64,000 nucleotides of DNA from UBA8529 sp964390565 (GTDB lineage: Bacteria > Bacteroidota > Bacteroidia > Bacteroidales > Tenuifilaceae): positions 33,327 through 97,326 of the forward strand of contig CAYMII010000007.1 in the NCBI GenBank assembly GCA_964390565.1. The letters are read 5' to 3'. The translations under genes and the position numbers were made by a program. The notes beneath the pieces were generated by a model. The model worked only from the letters and a program-made list of their open reading frames with translations. It did not search any database and had not been told where the DNA came from. Numbering within the stretch: the first letter of the stretch is position 1; each line of letters starts with the position of its first letter. Shown here piece by piece: positions 33,651-42,454 of the stretch.

Positions 33651-36110
33651 TTATTGATTTTGTACTTTTAACGTGTCTATTTCGTCCCATTCAATTCTAA
33701 ATGGTTTTTTCTGAGTTTTATTGTGGGTGGAATCAAGATTATTTGGGTTTTTTAAAGATGTTGAATCTTTTCCGCTTGTTGCCTTATTTTTTGAAAGGTT
33801 AAACTCCTCGCGGATAATAGTTTTTAGCAGCTGACCCTCTTGGTTCAAATTAGATTTTAACTGCTCAACACCGCTCTTTCTATCGTAAACAACTTTATAT
33901 GAATCACCATTTCCATATAATTTCAAAAAGATGTTTAATCCATCTTTGTTATCCGATTCAATATTAGGGTTATACTCTTTTTTTGATTTAAACTTTTTTG
34001 CAAGAATTTCTCTTAAATTAACCTTTAACCAGTAAGTAAACTCGTTATTAAAGTTATGTTCCCCTGCTATTCTGAAATTTAGCGCATTGGATGAAATCTC
34101 CACAGAAGGAATTTTAATGATTCCATTGTTGATTTCAATTCTGTTTTGGAGCGTTTTAAAGCGGATAGAATCTACCTCGCTTAAATTTAAAAATTTCGAA
34201 ATCTTCCGAAGTTGACTAACTCCTGAAAGCTTTCCATTTTCGATTATTATGTTTGAACTGGCCTTAATCGAGGAGGGATCTATTTTACCATTGCTCGATG
34301 TTTTATAGAGCATATCTACTTTTCCTGAAACTGTACCAGAAATATTATTGCTAGTGATTATTGCTTGACTAAAATTATTGAATCCTTTAAATAAATTCGT
34401 AATGTTTACGCCCTGTCCAATAACATTTAACGAATTTGTATCGCGTCCGGTATAAATAAAATTTCCAGTAAATGCTCCAGAAAATGCTTTGAAGGAAAAA
34501 TTATCACATAGGTAGTCACCCTTTATGCTTTTAAGGTTAACCCTTAAATCAATTAAATCAGCCCCCATGAACTTGGCTGTTCCCAATTTTGCTAATAATT
34601 TGAAGTTACTATTCGAACGTTTATTGCTCGAATCATCCTTTTTGAGAACATCATCTAAATTCAAATTACCCATCTCGACATTTAAAGTAGGTGCCACTTG
34701 TGCTTCAAGAAGGGCAACATCTAAGAAATTGTTAAAAGAGCAAGTTCCATCAAATTCTTCGTTATAAAAGATTCCTTTTCCATTAAACAAAAATGAGTTA
34801 TCATCAATGCTTACTTTCCCCGATATACCCTTAAGATATTCCATTCCATTAATCGAAACATCAGATACATTCAGTTGAGAGTTAAGTCTATTTATATTTA
34901 AGTTTTTTAATTCTAGGTTCTTAATATCATCTATCTTAACAAGAACTTTTATTTTACCGTCTAGTTTGCCTGATATCGAAAAGTCTTTGCCAAACACAAT
35001 ACCGCCATCGGCTTTTAAACCTCCATCAATTAGTATTGTTGGTTTTGGCAAATTTTTTACTCTAGCTTTTCCTTGAAAATCAATGCCATTGTAACGAATA
35101 ATGAAATTATTTATCTCTGAGTTATTCCCCTTAAAGTTGTATGAGAAGGAGGTGTTCCCCTCTAACTTGGATATGGAAAAATCTTTAATATTTGAAAGTT
35201 CTGCGTTTTCAAGGTTATACCTAAGAGTTAACCTTTGTGAGCGCTCTTTTTTAAAGTTGATATTGTATAAAACCGACAAGGATAAATCGCCCTTACTAAA
35301 GTTGATATCAAGATTTGGAAAGAATTCGGTCTTAAACTTTTTTGCCTTTATCCTGTCTGAAGATGTTGTTATTTGAAGCAAATCGTTTTTCAAATTGTAA
35401 AGAAAAGAGAGGTTAAAGTTCATTGAAGCAATGTGTAGGGCTGAATTTTCGCAGAAAAAAGTTTTATCCTTCTCGTTTAAAGTTGATTGAAGCGTAATCA
35501 GCTGATTGGATTTGTATTTATAACCATATACATCTGCTGAAAATTTATAGATGTTGAAGTCGAAATCCAAAGAGATGGCATCTGCTAAAAAAGAACCTGA
35601 ACACTTAGATTTATCGATGAACATGCTAATTCTAATGTCTTTTTTTTGGAGATAGTTTACTTTACAACGAACAAACTCAATACTTTTTGTATTTACGATG
35701 TATTCGGATTTGTTCTGATCGCTATTACTACTGGGGATAAACTGGTCGATTTTATCAATATCGATGTTTATTATTCCATCGTAAACAATGATTTCAGGGA
35801 AATCATAAACGTTTCGAAAAAGGTTAATAACGTTAATATTGAAGCAAAGCTTTTTAGTGCTTATTAAAGTATCGTTACGACTAGGTTTTGAATAAAAAAT
35901 GTTCGCATCCTCGAGGATGAACGAACCGAAGGGAAAGTTTTTTAAAACTGAAAAATGGATATCGCTGAAATCAATATTAAGGTCGGTTTTATCTATAATT
36001 TCGTTTTTAAAAGCGTCGATTAAACGGCTTTCATAAACTTTAACAAAGATTAGAACAGACAGCACTAGAGCAATGAAAATGAAAGATATAGATAAAATAA
36101 TTTTTTTCAT
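33651..36110 (-). CDS. AsmA-like inner-membrane-anchored protein
   Basis: 819 residues: one N-terminal membrane helix (about 3-24) and a long beta-rich periplasmic domain. The start (SRLIDAFKNEIIDKTDLNIDFSDIHFSVLKNFPFGSFILEDA) and C-terminal part (ISGTVSGKVDM, RIAGEHNFNNEFTYWLKVNL) match the AsmA/chorein-like group, which has roles in lipid transport between membranes and outer-membrane assembly. There is a Lys/Asn-rich tail near 780-819. Its own promoter lies upstream; the histidine kinase follows after 10 bases. Confidence 0.8.
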   Translation of the reverse strand: MKKIILSISFIFIALVLSVLIFVKVYESRLIDAFKNEIIDKTDLNIDFSDIHFSVLKNFPFGSFILEDANIFYSKPSRNDTLISTKKLCFNINVINLFRNVYDFPEIIVYDGIINIDIDKIDQFIPSSNSDQNKSEYIVNTKSIEFVRCKVNYLQKKDIRISMFIDKSKCSGSFLADAISLDFDFNIYKFSADVYGYKYKSNQLITLQSTLNEKDKTFFCENSALHIASMNFNLSFLYNLKNDLLQITTSSDRIKAKKFKTEFFPNLDINFSKGDLSLSVLYNINFKKERSQRLTLRYNLENAELSNIKDFSISKLEGNTSFSYNFKGNNSEINNFIIRYNGIDFQGKARVKNLPKPTILIDGGLKADGGIVFGKDFSISGKLDGKIKVLVKIDDIKNLELKNLNINRLNSQLNVSDVSINGMEYLKGISGKVSIDDNSFLFNGKGIFYNEEFDGTCSFNNFLDVALLEAQVAPTLNVEMGNLNLDDVLKKDDSSNKRSNSNFKLLAKLGTAKFMGADLIDLRVNLKSIKGDYLCDNFSFKAFSGAFTGNFIYTGRDTNSLNVIGQGVNITNLFKGFNNFSQAIITSNNISGTVSGKVDMLYKTSSNGKIDPSSIKASSNIIIENGKLSGVSQLRKISKFLNLSEVDSIRFKTLQNRIEINNGIIKIPSVEISSNALNFRIAGEHNFNNEFTYWLKVNLREILAKKFKSKKEYNPNIESDNKDGLNIFLKLYGNGDSYKVVYDRKSGVEQLKSNLNQEGQLLKTIIREEFNLSKNKATSGKDSTSLKNPNNLDSTHNKTQKKPFRIEWDEIDTLKVQNQ

Positions 36111-36140
36111 AATTGATAACTTAACGCATATTTAACTTCA

Positions 36141-36172
36141 CAAATATATTTTGAAACCACTTTTTAATCAAA
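36141..36172 (-). promoter_or_regulatory. Promoter of the AsmA-histidine kinase operon
   Basis: On the reverse strand: TTTG (36169-36172), a 20-base spacer and TATATTTG (36141-36148), a complete match to the Bacteroidota consensus. The ATG at 36110 is about 25 bases from the predicted start. Confidence 0.75.
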
Positions 36173-36210
36173 TATTAATAATTTTACAGTTCTTGAAGAC
36201 ACAAACCAAA

Positions 36211-38388
36211 ATGATTTTAAGAATAAGAAGAGCAATACTTATTTCAGCAACTGTTTTCTGTTACGTTTCATTTTCGAACGCACAGAAGATAGATTCGTTA
36301 TTAACCACTCTTCAGTTTACAACCGACACAACAACCAAAATACAACTTTACTCAAAGATAGGCGATTATTATAGCAAGAATAGAAATTTACAAGAAGCCG
36401 AGAGATTTTTTCTTAATGCAAAAAATCTAGCAGATAGCCAATCAGTTATTGAAAGAAGAATAGTTACTCGAAATGAACTTGGCGTTTTTTATCGAAATCT
36501 TTCGCGTTACTCCGAGGCATTAATTTTGCATAACGAGGCATTATCATTCGCTTCAGCACAAGATAACAAACCTCAAATGGCAAAAACGCTAAACAACATT
36601 GGAGTTGTTTATAGGCGTTTCGACGATCGATCAAAAGCAGCAGAATATCACCTTAAGGCTCTAAAAATTGCCGAAGAGATAAAAGATACCTTCAATATTT
36701 CCGTCTCAGAGAATAGTTTAGGTAATATTTACTCAATGAACGGGAACTATGAACAGGGGTTGGTCTATTTTTTTAAAGCGCTAGAACTATCAAAAAGGCA
36801 AAAAAATTTATTGGGACAGGCCATAAATTACAACAACATTGGCGAAGTTTATGAGTTTTCAGGTGATTATGAAAAAGCAAAAGAGTATTACACCAAATCA
36901 TACGAGATTAATAAACAGATAAATAACGAGAAGGGCATAGGAATCAGCTTAAACGCAATTGGCAAAACTTTACTCTATACTGGCTTCCCAAAAACAGCGC
37001 ATAAATACTTTACCGAAGCTTCAGTAATCGATAAAAAGTTAGGTGATAAAAAGTTTATTGCCGACAGCTATGTTAACCTTGGAAAATCATTAATTGCGTT
37101 AAATCGATTAAGTGAGGCCGAACAATGCTTGAATCAGGGAATAAATACGGCACAAGAGAGTAAAAGCAAATCACATCTTCAAGATGCATATAATGAATTA
37201 AGTAAAATTTATTACTCAAATAATAACTTTAGCAAGGCGTTAGAATATTACAAATTATCAAATCTTTATAAAGATAGTATTCTTAATGAGAAGATTGCCA
37301 AGCAGCTGGCAACCCTTCAAACCATCTATGAAACGGAAAAGATGGATAAAGAGAATCAGATTCTTAAACAAAAGCAAGAACTTGCAGATAAAGAGAACAA
37401 GCGGCAAAAATATTTTATTTACACCCTAACTTTTGGTTTATTTATATGCCTAGCGTTAATCGTTGTTGTATATCTTGCTCTTCTTTCTAAAAGACGCGCT
37501 AACAGACTTTTGTTCATTCAAAAGGAGGAGATTGAGCAGCAAAATCATAAAATCGAACAGCAAAAGCACAATATTGAGGTTAAGAATAGAAATATTGAGG
37601 AAGCCTATCAGATTATTGAAAATTATATAGGAAAAATAACTGATAGTATACGTTACGCAGAGCAGATTCAAAACTCAATTCTACCAGATATCGAAAATCT
37701 TAAGCAAATATTTCAGGATACATTTACATATTATAAACCCAAAGATATTGTTAGTGGAGATTTTTACTGGTACACTGTTCGTGGCGATAAGGTTTTTATT
37801 GCCTTAGCAGATTGTACGGGCCATGGAGTTCCAGGTGCTTTCATGAGCATTATTGGAATGGATTTGCTTAACCAAATAGTTATTCAGCAATCATGCGAAG
37901 AACCCGATAAAATACTTTCTTTCCTAAATAACGAATTACGCGAAAAGCTACGAAAAGGAAAGGAAGAGCTTATCCTAAAGGATAGTATGGATATTGCACT
38001 TTGTATTATCGATAAAAAGGCTAGGGAGGTTGTATATTCAGGTGCGTTAATCCCTTTGTTTATTGTTACTGAGGGCAAAGTATCGGAAATTAAACCGAAT
38101 TACACTTCCCTTGGAGCATCAAATCGTTTGGTTAACAAAGAGTTCAAGGTTCATCATTTTACCCTTAATCCAGAAAGTTGGATTTACCTTACCACCGATG
38201 GCTATATCGATCAGTTTGGTGGAGAGTTAAACAAGAAATTTATGCGCTCGCGTTTTGTTGAGTTTTTACTTAACGTTCACGAACACCCATCAAACATTCA
38301 GATTGAAGAATTTGATAATCAATTCTTGTCTTGGATGGGCGATCGTGAGCAGCTCGACGATGTTTTGGTTTGGGGAATTAAAATTTAA
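36211..38388 (+). CDS. TPR sensor-like SpoIIE-type PP2C phosphatase
   Basis: 725 residues from the ATG at 36211, where a signal peptide begins (ISATVFCYVSFSNAQ); a longer frame from 36151 lacks a good start. Eight or so tetratricopeptide repeats span about 30-370 (EALILHNEALSFA, AAEYHLKALKIAEEIKDTF, AKEYYTKSYEINKQ). A membrane helix (about 400-425) and a Gln/Glu-rich coiled coil follow. The last 250 residues are a SpoIIE phosphatase (DIVSGDFYWY, ADCTGHGVPGAFMSIIGMDLL, LTTDGYIDQFGG). Family members dephosphorylate anti-sigma antagonists. It may balance the RsbW-like kinase at 23735. The rhomboid gene overlaps its stop by 1 base. Confidence 0.9.
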   Translation: MILRIRRAILISATVFCYVSFSNAQKIDSLLTTLQFTTDTTTKIQLYSKIGDYYSKNRNLQEAERFFLNAKNLADSQSVIERRIVTRNELGVFYRNLSRYSEALILHNEALSFASAQDNKPQMAKTLNNIGVVYRRFDDRSKAAEYHLKALKIAEEIKDTFNISVSENSLGNIYSMNGNYEQGLVYFFKALELSKRQKNLLGQAINYNNIGEVYEFSGDYEKAKEYYTKSYEINKQINNEKGIGISLNAIGKTLLYTGFPKTAHKYFTEASVIDKKLGDKKFIADSYVNLGKSLIALNRLSEAEQCLNQGINTAQESKSKSHLQDAYNELSKIYYSNNNFSKALEYYKLSNLYKDSILNEKIAKQLATLQTIYETEKMDKENQILKQKQELADKENKRQKYFIYTLTFGLFICLALIVVVYLALLSKRRANRLLFIQKEEIEQQNHKIEQQKHNIEVKNRNIEEAYQIIENYIGKITDSIRYAEQIQNSILPDIENLKQIFQDTFTYYKPKDIVSGDFYWYTVRGDKVFIALADCTGHGVPGAFMSIIGMDLLNQIVIQQSCEEPDKILSFLNNELREKLRKGKEELILKDSMDIALCIIDKKAREVVYSGALIPLFIVTEGKVSEIKPNYTSLGASNRLVNKEFKVHHFTLNPESWIYLTTDGYIDQFGGELNKKFMRSRFVEFLLNVHEHPSNIQIEEFDNQFLSWMGDREQLDDVLVWGIKI

Positions 38389-39080
38389 TGTTTGCACATC
38401 ATCAAACCCAAATTTGTATGATGATAGTAGATGATTATAAGAAGTTTAGATTCAGCATTATTCTTCCCCTGTTTTTTGTCTTTATCCTTTGGATGATTAA
38501 GATTGTCGATACAAGTGAGCACCTAAACCTTTTCTATTTTGGAAACTTTCCTCGCGAGGTAAAGGGTTTATCAGGTATTCTACTTTCACCGTTAATCCAC
38601 TCTGATTTTAATCATCTTATATCAAACAGCATTCCTCTTCTTGTTCTTGGAACAGGAGCGATATTTTTCTATCGGGCGCTTGCGTATAAAGTTTTTGCTT
38701 TTGTTTGGATAATGAGTGGGATTTGCGTTTGGCTCGGGGCTAGAGGAAGCTACCACATCGGAGCAAGTGGTTTGGTGTACGGTATTGCGGCATTTCTTTT
38801 TCTTAGTGGGGTAATTCGGAAAGATTTTCGTTTAGCAGCAATATCTCTCCTTGTTGTTTTCCTTTATGGAAGTTTAGTTTGGGGCGTTTTACCAATTTTT
38901 CCTCATATTTCATGGGAGTACCATCTTTTTGGAGGGATTAATGGTTTCATTGCCGCCATTATATATCGAAACAAAGGCCCTGAAAGAATTGTTTGGTCTT
39001 GGGAGAACGAAGACGATCAGGATCTTGATTTTGAAGATGAGAGTTCCGGTGAGCTTTTAAATGATAAAAAGGTAGAATGA
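38388..39080 (+). CDS. Rhomboid-family intramembrane serine protease
   Basis: 230 residues with about six membrane helices. HSDFNHLISNSIPLLVLG holds the conserved H-x-x-x-N. The catalytic serine sits in YHIGASGLVYG (GASG, about residue 129) and the catalytic histidine in SWEYHLFGGINGF (about 186). An acidic C-terminal tail (ENEDDQDLDFEDESSG) follows. Rhomboids cut membrane proteins within the bilayer; the substrate is unknown. Its ATG overlaps the stop of the phosphatase gene. Confidence 0.9.
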   Translation: MFAHHQTQICMMIVDDYKKFRFSIILPLFFVFILWMIKIVDTSEHLNLFYFGNFPREVKGLSGILLSPLIHSDFNHLISNSIPLLVLGTGAIFFYRALAYKVFAFVWIMSGICVWLGARGSYHIGASGLVYGIAAFLFLSGVIRKDFRLAAISLLVVFLYGSLVWGVLPIFPHISWEYHLFGGINGFIAAIIYRNKGPERIVWSWENEDDQDLDFEDESSGELLNDKKVE

Positions 39081-39093
39081 AAGATCATTTTTT

Positions 39094-39101
39094 TATATTT
39101 G
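39094..39101 (+). promoter_or_regulatory. -7 element upstream of the bactofilin gene
   Basis: TATATTTG fully matches the -7 consensus and lies about 43 bases before the bactofilin ATG. No TTG is at the usual distance upstream. It may drive the bactofilin and ATP synthase genes. Confidence 0.45.
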
Positions 39102-39143
39102 CTCCCACCAACGGAGATTTTCTAACAATTTAATTAATCAGTT

Positions 39144-39512
39144 ATGGCAAAATACAACGACAACGAGTTAACATCCAATAATATAAACCTTATTGGACAG
39201 GGAACTGAAATTACTGGCGATATCATTTGCAGCGGCGATTTAAGAATAGATGGAATACTAACTGGCAACTTAAATGCAAAAGGAAAAGTTGTTATAGGTG
39301 AAACTGGAAAAATAAAAGGTGAAATAACCTGTAAAAACTCTGATATTTCAGGCATTTTGGAAGGTAAGGTCACTGTAGTGGAACTTCTAGCGTTGAAATC
39401 AACCTCAAAAATCTTTGGAGATATCACAACAAGCAAACTTGCCATTGAACCCGGAGCACGTTTTACTGGTTACTGCAATATGTCAACCGAGATCGAAAAG
39501 GAATCAGAGTAA
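39144..39512 (+). CDS. Bactofilin family cytoskeletal protein
   Basis: A 122-residue protein with short regular repeats of beta-helix type, GTEITGDIICSGDLRIDGIL and GKVVIGETGKIKGEITC, typical of bactofilins (DUF583). These polymerise into filaments that organise the cell envelope. It precedes the AtpI-like gene by 26 bases and the ATP synthase genes, but there is no known functional link. Confidence 0.92.
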   Translation: MAKYNDNELTSNNINLIGQGTEITGDIICSGDLRIDGILTGNLNAKGKVVIGETGKIKGEITCKNSDISGILEGKVTVVELLALKSTSKIFGDITTSKLAIEPGARFTGYCNMSTEIEKESE

Positions 39513-39538
39513 TAGGCTTACTTACAAACAGCAGCAAA

Positions 39539-39946
39539 ATGTTAATACGACAATTTATTCTAAAAACCATTGCTTTATCATTAGTAATAAGTTTTTTATG
39601 TTTTGCTGTTTTTCATTATCTATTTCCTGAAAAGTTTCGGTTTGTTTACTCCTTGTTGCCAATTCTGTTTGGAGTAATCAATATTTTAATTTTTATAAGT
39701 TTATATAAAGTTCGAGAGTCCTCTCTATCAAAATTTTCGAATCGTTATTTGCTTAGTACTACCGTAAAACTTTTAGGAAGCCTTTTTTTCATTATAATAT
39801 ACTTGTTCATTAATCGGAATGATGTAATTCCTTTTGTTGCAACATTTTTAAGCATCTACTTTATATTTCTTTTTCATGAGATTGTAAGCATTCTCAATTT
39901 TTTTAAGAAAAAAGAAAAAAGTGAAGCTTCTCATTCCAAAACTTAA
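39539..39946 (+). CDS. AtpI-like small membrane protein before the ATP synthase genes
   Basis: 135 residues with four membrane helices (about 10-28, 35-53, 68-88, 97-118) and a Lys-rich end. It lies directly upstream of atpB, as AtpI-type assembly factors do, though sequence similarity to the well-known AtpI is weak. A role in c-ring assembly is inference from position. Confidence 0.6.
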   Translation: MLIRQFILKTIALSLVISFLCFAVFHYLFPEKFRFVYSLLPILFGVINILIFISLYKVRESSLSKFSNRYLLSTTVKLLGSLFFIIIYLFINRNDVIPFVATFLSIYFIFLFHEIVSILNFFKKKEKSEASHSKT

Positions 39947-39970
39947 TAACTTTACCGAAATTTTTTTGAT

Positions 39971-41089
39971 GTGAGACGTAAAATATTCATAGGCCTTTTA
40001 ATTTTGACCGCTATCAGCCTAGGTAGTGTTCAAAAAGTGTTTGCGTCGTTTCAAGAGGAGGAGAAGCACAACACTCATCAGGAAGGGGAAACAAAAGAAA
40101 AAAAGTTTAACACTGTAGAGTTCATCTTTGAACACATCGGCGATTCCTATGAATGGCATATTGTGACCATTGGGCACAATCACATCTCTATCCCTCTACC
40201 TATTATTCTTTATAGTGAGCAAAAAGGAGTAAACATATTCCTTTCAAGTAAATTTCATCATGGAGCCGAATCGTATAAAGGTTTCAAATGGGAACACGAA
40301 GGAAAATACAAAGGAAAAATTGTTGAACTTAACGAGCAAGGAGAAATATTAGAAGAGAATCCTCTTCCTTGGAACTTTTCAATAACAAAACTGGTTCTAT
40401 CACTTTTAATTTCTTGCGCGCTACTGTGTGTGATTTTTATTTCTATAGCTCGAAAGTATAAAGCTGGAGTAGAAAAAGCACCTACAGGAATTCAAAACTT
40501 TTTCGAGCCAATCATTCTTTTTGTAGTTAACGATATAGCAATTCCATCAATTGGAGAGAAGAAATATCAGAAGTTTTTACCATTCTTACTTACCACATTC
40601 TTCTTCATTTGGTTTAATAACATGCTAGGGTTAATACCAATTTTCCCTGGAGGGGCTAACCTGACAGGAAATATTGCTGTTACAATGGTTCTAGCATTAT
40701 TTACTTTTACTATAACTACAATTAATGGCAATAAAAACTACTGGGCTCATATCGTTAATACACCGGGTGTACCCTGGTTCTTAAAACTACCAATACCAAT
40801 TATGTTTGTTGTAGAGTTTGCGGGTATTCTCACGAAACCAATTGTTCTAATGGTTCGACTTTTTGCAAATATTCTAGCAGGTCACATGGTGGCCGTGGTT
40901 TTCTTTAGTTTGATATTTATTTTTGGTGCAATTAGCGTTTGGGCAGGATATGGCATTTCAATCGTTAGCGTTTCTTTCGCTTTCTTTATGACACTGCTTG
41001 AGCTGTTAGTTGCATTAATTCAAGCATATGTTTTTACTCTACTATCTGCTATTTATTTTGGAATGGCTACAGAGGAGCATCATCATTAA
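39971..41089 (+). CDS. atpB: ATP synthase F0 subunit a
   Basis: A 372-residue F0 subunit with an N-terminal signal-like segment and an unusually long N-terminal extension (about 1-150), as in Bacteroidota. Core motifs: NDIAIPSIGEKKYQKFLPF, NMLGLIPIFPGGANLTGNI, and MVRLFANILAGHMV, which carries the essential arginine of the proton half-channel. The start codon is GTG (39971). It is the first of six tightly spaced F0F1 genes. Confidence 0.97.
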   Translation: MRRKIFIGLLILTAISLGSVQKVFASFQEEEKHNTHQEGETKEKKFNTVEFIFEHIGDSYEWHIVTIGHNHISIPLPIILYSEQKGVNIFLSSKFHHGAESYKGFKWEHEGKYKGKIVELNEQGEILEENPLPWNFSITKLVLSLLISCALLCVIFISIARKYKAGVEKAPTGIQNFFEPIILFVVNDIAIPSIGEKKYQKFLPFLLTTFFFIWFNNMLGLIPIFPGGANLTGNIAVTMVLALFTFTITTINGNKNYWAHIVNTPGVPWFLKLPIPIMFVVEFAGILTKPIVLMVRLFANILAGHMVAVVFFSLIFIFGAISVWAGYGISIVSVSFAFFMTLLELLVALIQAYVFTLLSAIYFGMATEEHHH

Positions 41090-41113
41090 TAATTTAACAT
41101 AAAAACTAGGAAT

Positions 41114-41371
41114 ATGACTACTTTACTTATCATTCTTCAAGTTGCTGCAAATGCTTCAATTGCAAAATTAGGTGCAGCTCTAGGTGCTGGTATTGCCGCT
41201 TTAGCAGCAGGTGTTGGTATTGGAAAAATTGGTTCTTCAGCTCTTGAATCAATTGCACGCCAACCAGAAGCTGTAGGTGATATTCGTTCAAACATGATTG
41301 TTGCTGCTGCTCTTATCGAGGGGGTTGCTTTCTTTGCAATCATTATTTGCGCACTTGTAATTTTCTTATAA
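41114..41371 (+). CDS. atpE: ATP synthase F0 subunit c
   Basis: An 85-residue two-helix hairpin protein. The polar loop is SIARQPEAVGDIRSN, and the ion-binding glutamate sits in ALIEGVAFFAII. The Ser and Tyr that complete sodium sites (AESTGIY in Ilyobacter) are missing, so protons are the likely coupling ion. It lies 24 bases after atpB. Confidence 0.97.
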   Translation: MTTLLIILQVAANASIAKLGAALGAGIAALAAGVGIGKIGSSALESIARQPEAVGDIRSNMIVAAALIEGVAFFAIIICALVIFL

Positions 41372-41383
41372 AAAATAATTCCT

Positions 41384-41881
41384 ATGGGACTTATTACTCC
41401 TGATTATGGGCTAATTGTATGGATGTTCATTTCATTCGGATTGGTTCTGTTTGTTCTTAAAAAATTTGCATGGAAACCTATCATGCAAGGATTAAAGAAC
41501 CGCGAAGAATCAATTTCGAAGTCGTTACACATGGCCGAAGAGGCTCGTAATGAGATAAAAAAACTGCAGGCCTATAACGAAGAACTTGCCGAAAAGGCAA
41601 GAGCCGAGAGGGAGTTAGCCCTTAAAGAAGCTAAATCCCTTAGGGACAAAATTGTTGAGGAGGCAAAAACTCAGGCTCAAGCTGAAGCACAAAAAATTAT
41701 CGACAAGTCACGCTTGTTGATAATTCAAGAGAAAGAAAACGCACAGAAGGAGCTTGCCCAAATGGCATCAACACTTGCCCTTGAAATAACTGAAAAAGTA
41801 CTTCGTAAGCAGTTTGCCGATAAGGATAAACAAGTTGAGTACTTTAAGGAGCTTATCAAAGAAGTTTCTAGTAAAAATTAA
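41384..41881 (+). CDS. atpF: ATP synthase F0 subunit b
   Basis: 165 residues: one N-terminal membrane helix (about 9-27) and a long charged coiled coil (REESISKSLHMAEEARNEIKKL onward) forming the peripheral stalk. It is 12 bases after atpE and 9 before atpH. Confidence 0.96.
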   Translation: MGLITPDYGLIVWMFISFGLVLFVLKKFAWKPIMQGLKNREESISKSLHMAEEARNEIKKLQAYNEELAEKARAERELALKEAKSLRDKIVEEAKTQAQAEAQKIIDKSRLLIIQEKENAQKELAQMASTLALEITEKVLRKQFADKDKQVEYFKELIKEVSSKN

Positions 41882-41890
41882 TCCATCGCA

Positions 41891-42442
41891 ATGAACACTG
41901 GTCGGATTTCAGTAAGATATGCAAAAGCGCTTTTCGAACTCGCAAACGAATCAAAAGTAGCGAAAGAGGTTTACGAGCATTCGTATGCAGTATCGGGCAC
42001 AATTGCTCCATCTTCAGAATTTTACTATGTACTTCATAATCCTGTTATTTCACCTACCGAGAAGGAAAAAATACTTCAGAAAGTATTGAGTAGTAGAGTT
42101 AATCCACTGCTTACCTCCTTCATATCACTTATGGTAAGGAAACGTAGGGAGTCCTACATTTTAAATGCATTGTTGGTTTATCAAAAGATTTATCGAGAGA
42201 ACGTGGGACTTGTTAAAGTTGTTGTAGAATCGCCCACCGAACTCGGAGATGATACTAAAAATCGCATTCTCGAATTTGTGAAAAACAAATTCAACAAAAC
42301 CCCTGATTTAGAAGTAAGGCTTGTCCCCGAGCTGATTGGTGGGTTTATAGTAGAAGTTGAAGGTTTACTTATTGATTTGAGCGTTTCAGGACAGCTGGCT
42401 CGAGTTAAAAAAGCCCTTGTCCAAAATCAAAGAGTACTTTAA
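41891..42442 (+). CDS. atpH: ATP synthase F1 subunit delta
   Basis: A 183-residue OSCP-type stalk subunit. RYAKALFELANESKV is the typical N-terminus and LIGGFIVEVEGLLIDLSVSGQL the conserved C-terminal motif. It connects the b stalk to the F1 head. Confidence 0.96.
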   Translation: MNTGRISVRYAKALFELANESKVAKEVYEHSYAVSGTIAPSSEFYYVLHNPVISPTEKEKILQKVLSSRVNPLLTSFISLMVRKRRESYILNALLVYQKIYRENVGLVKVVVESPTELGDDTKNRILEFVKNKFNKTPDLEVRLVPELIGGFIVEVEGLLIDLSVSGQLARVKKALVQNQRVL

Positions 42443-42454
42443 AAAATATTTATT

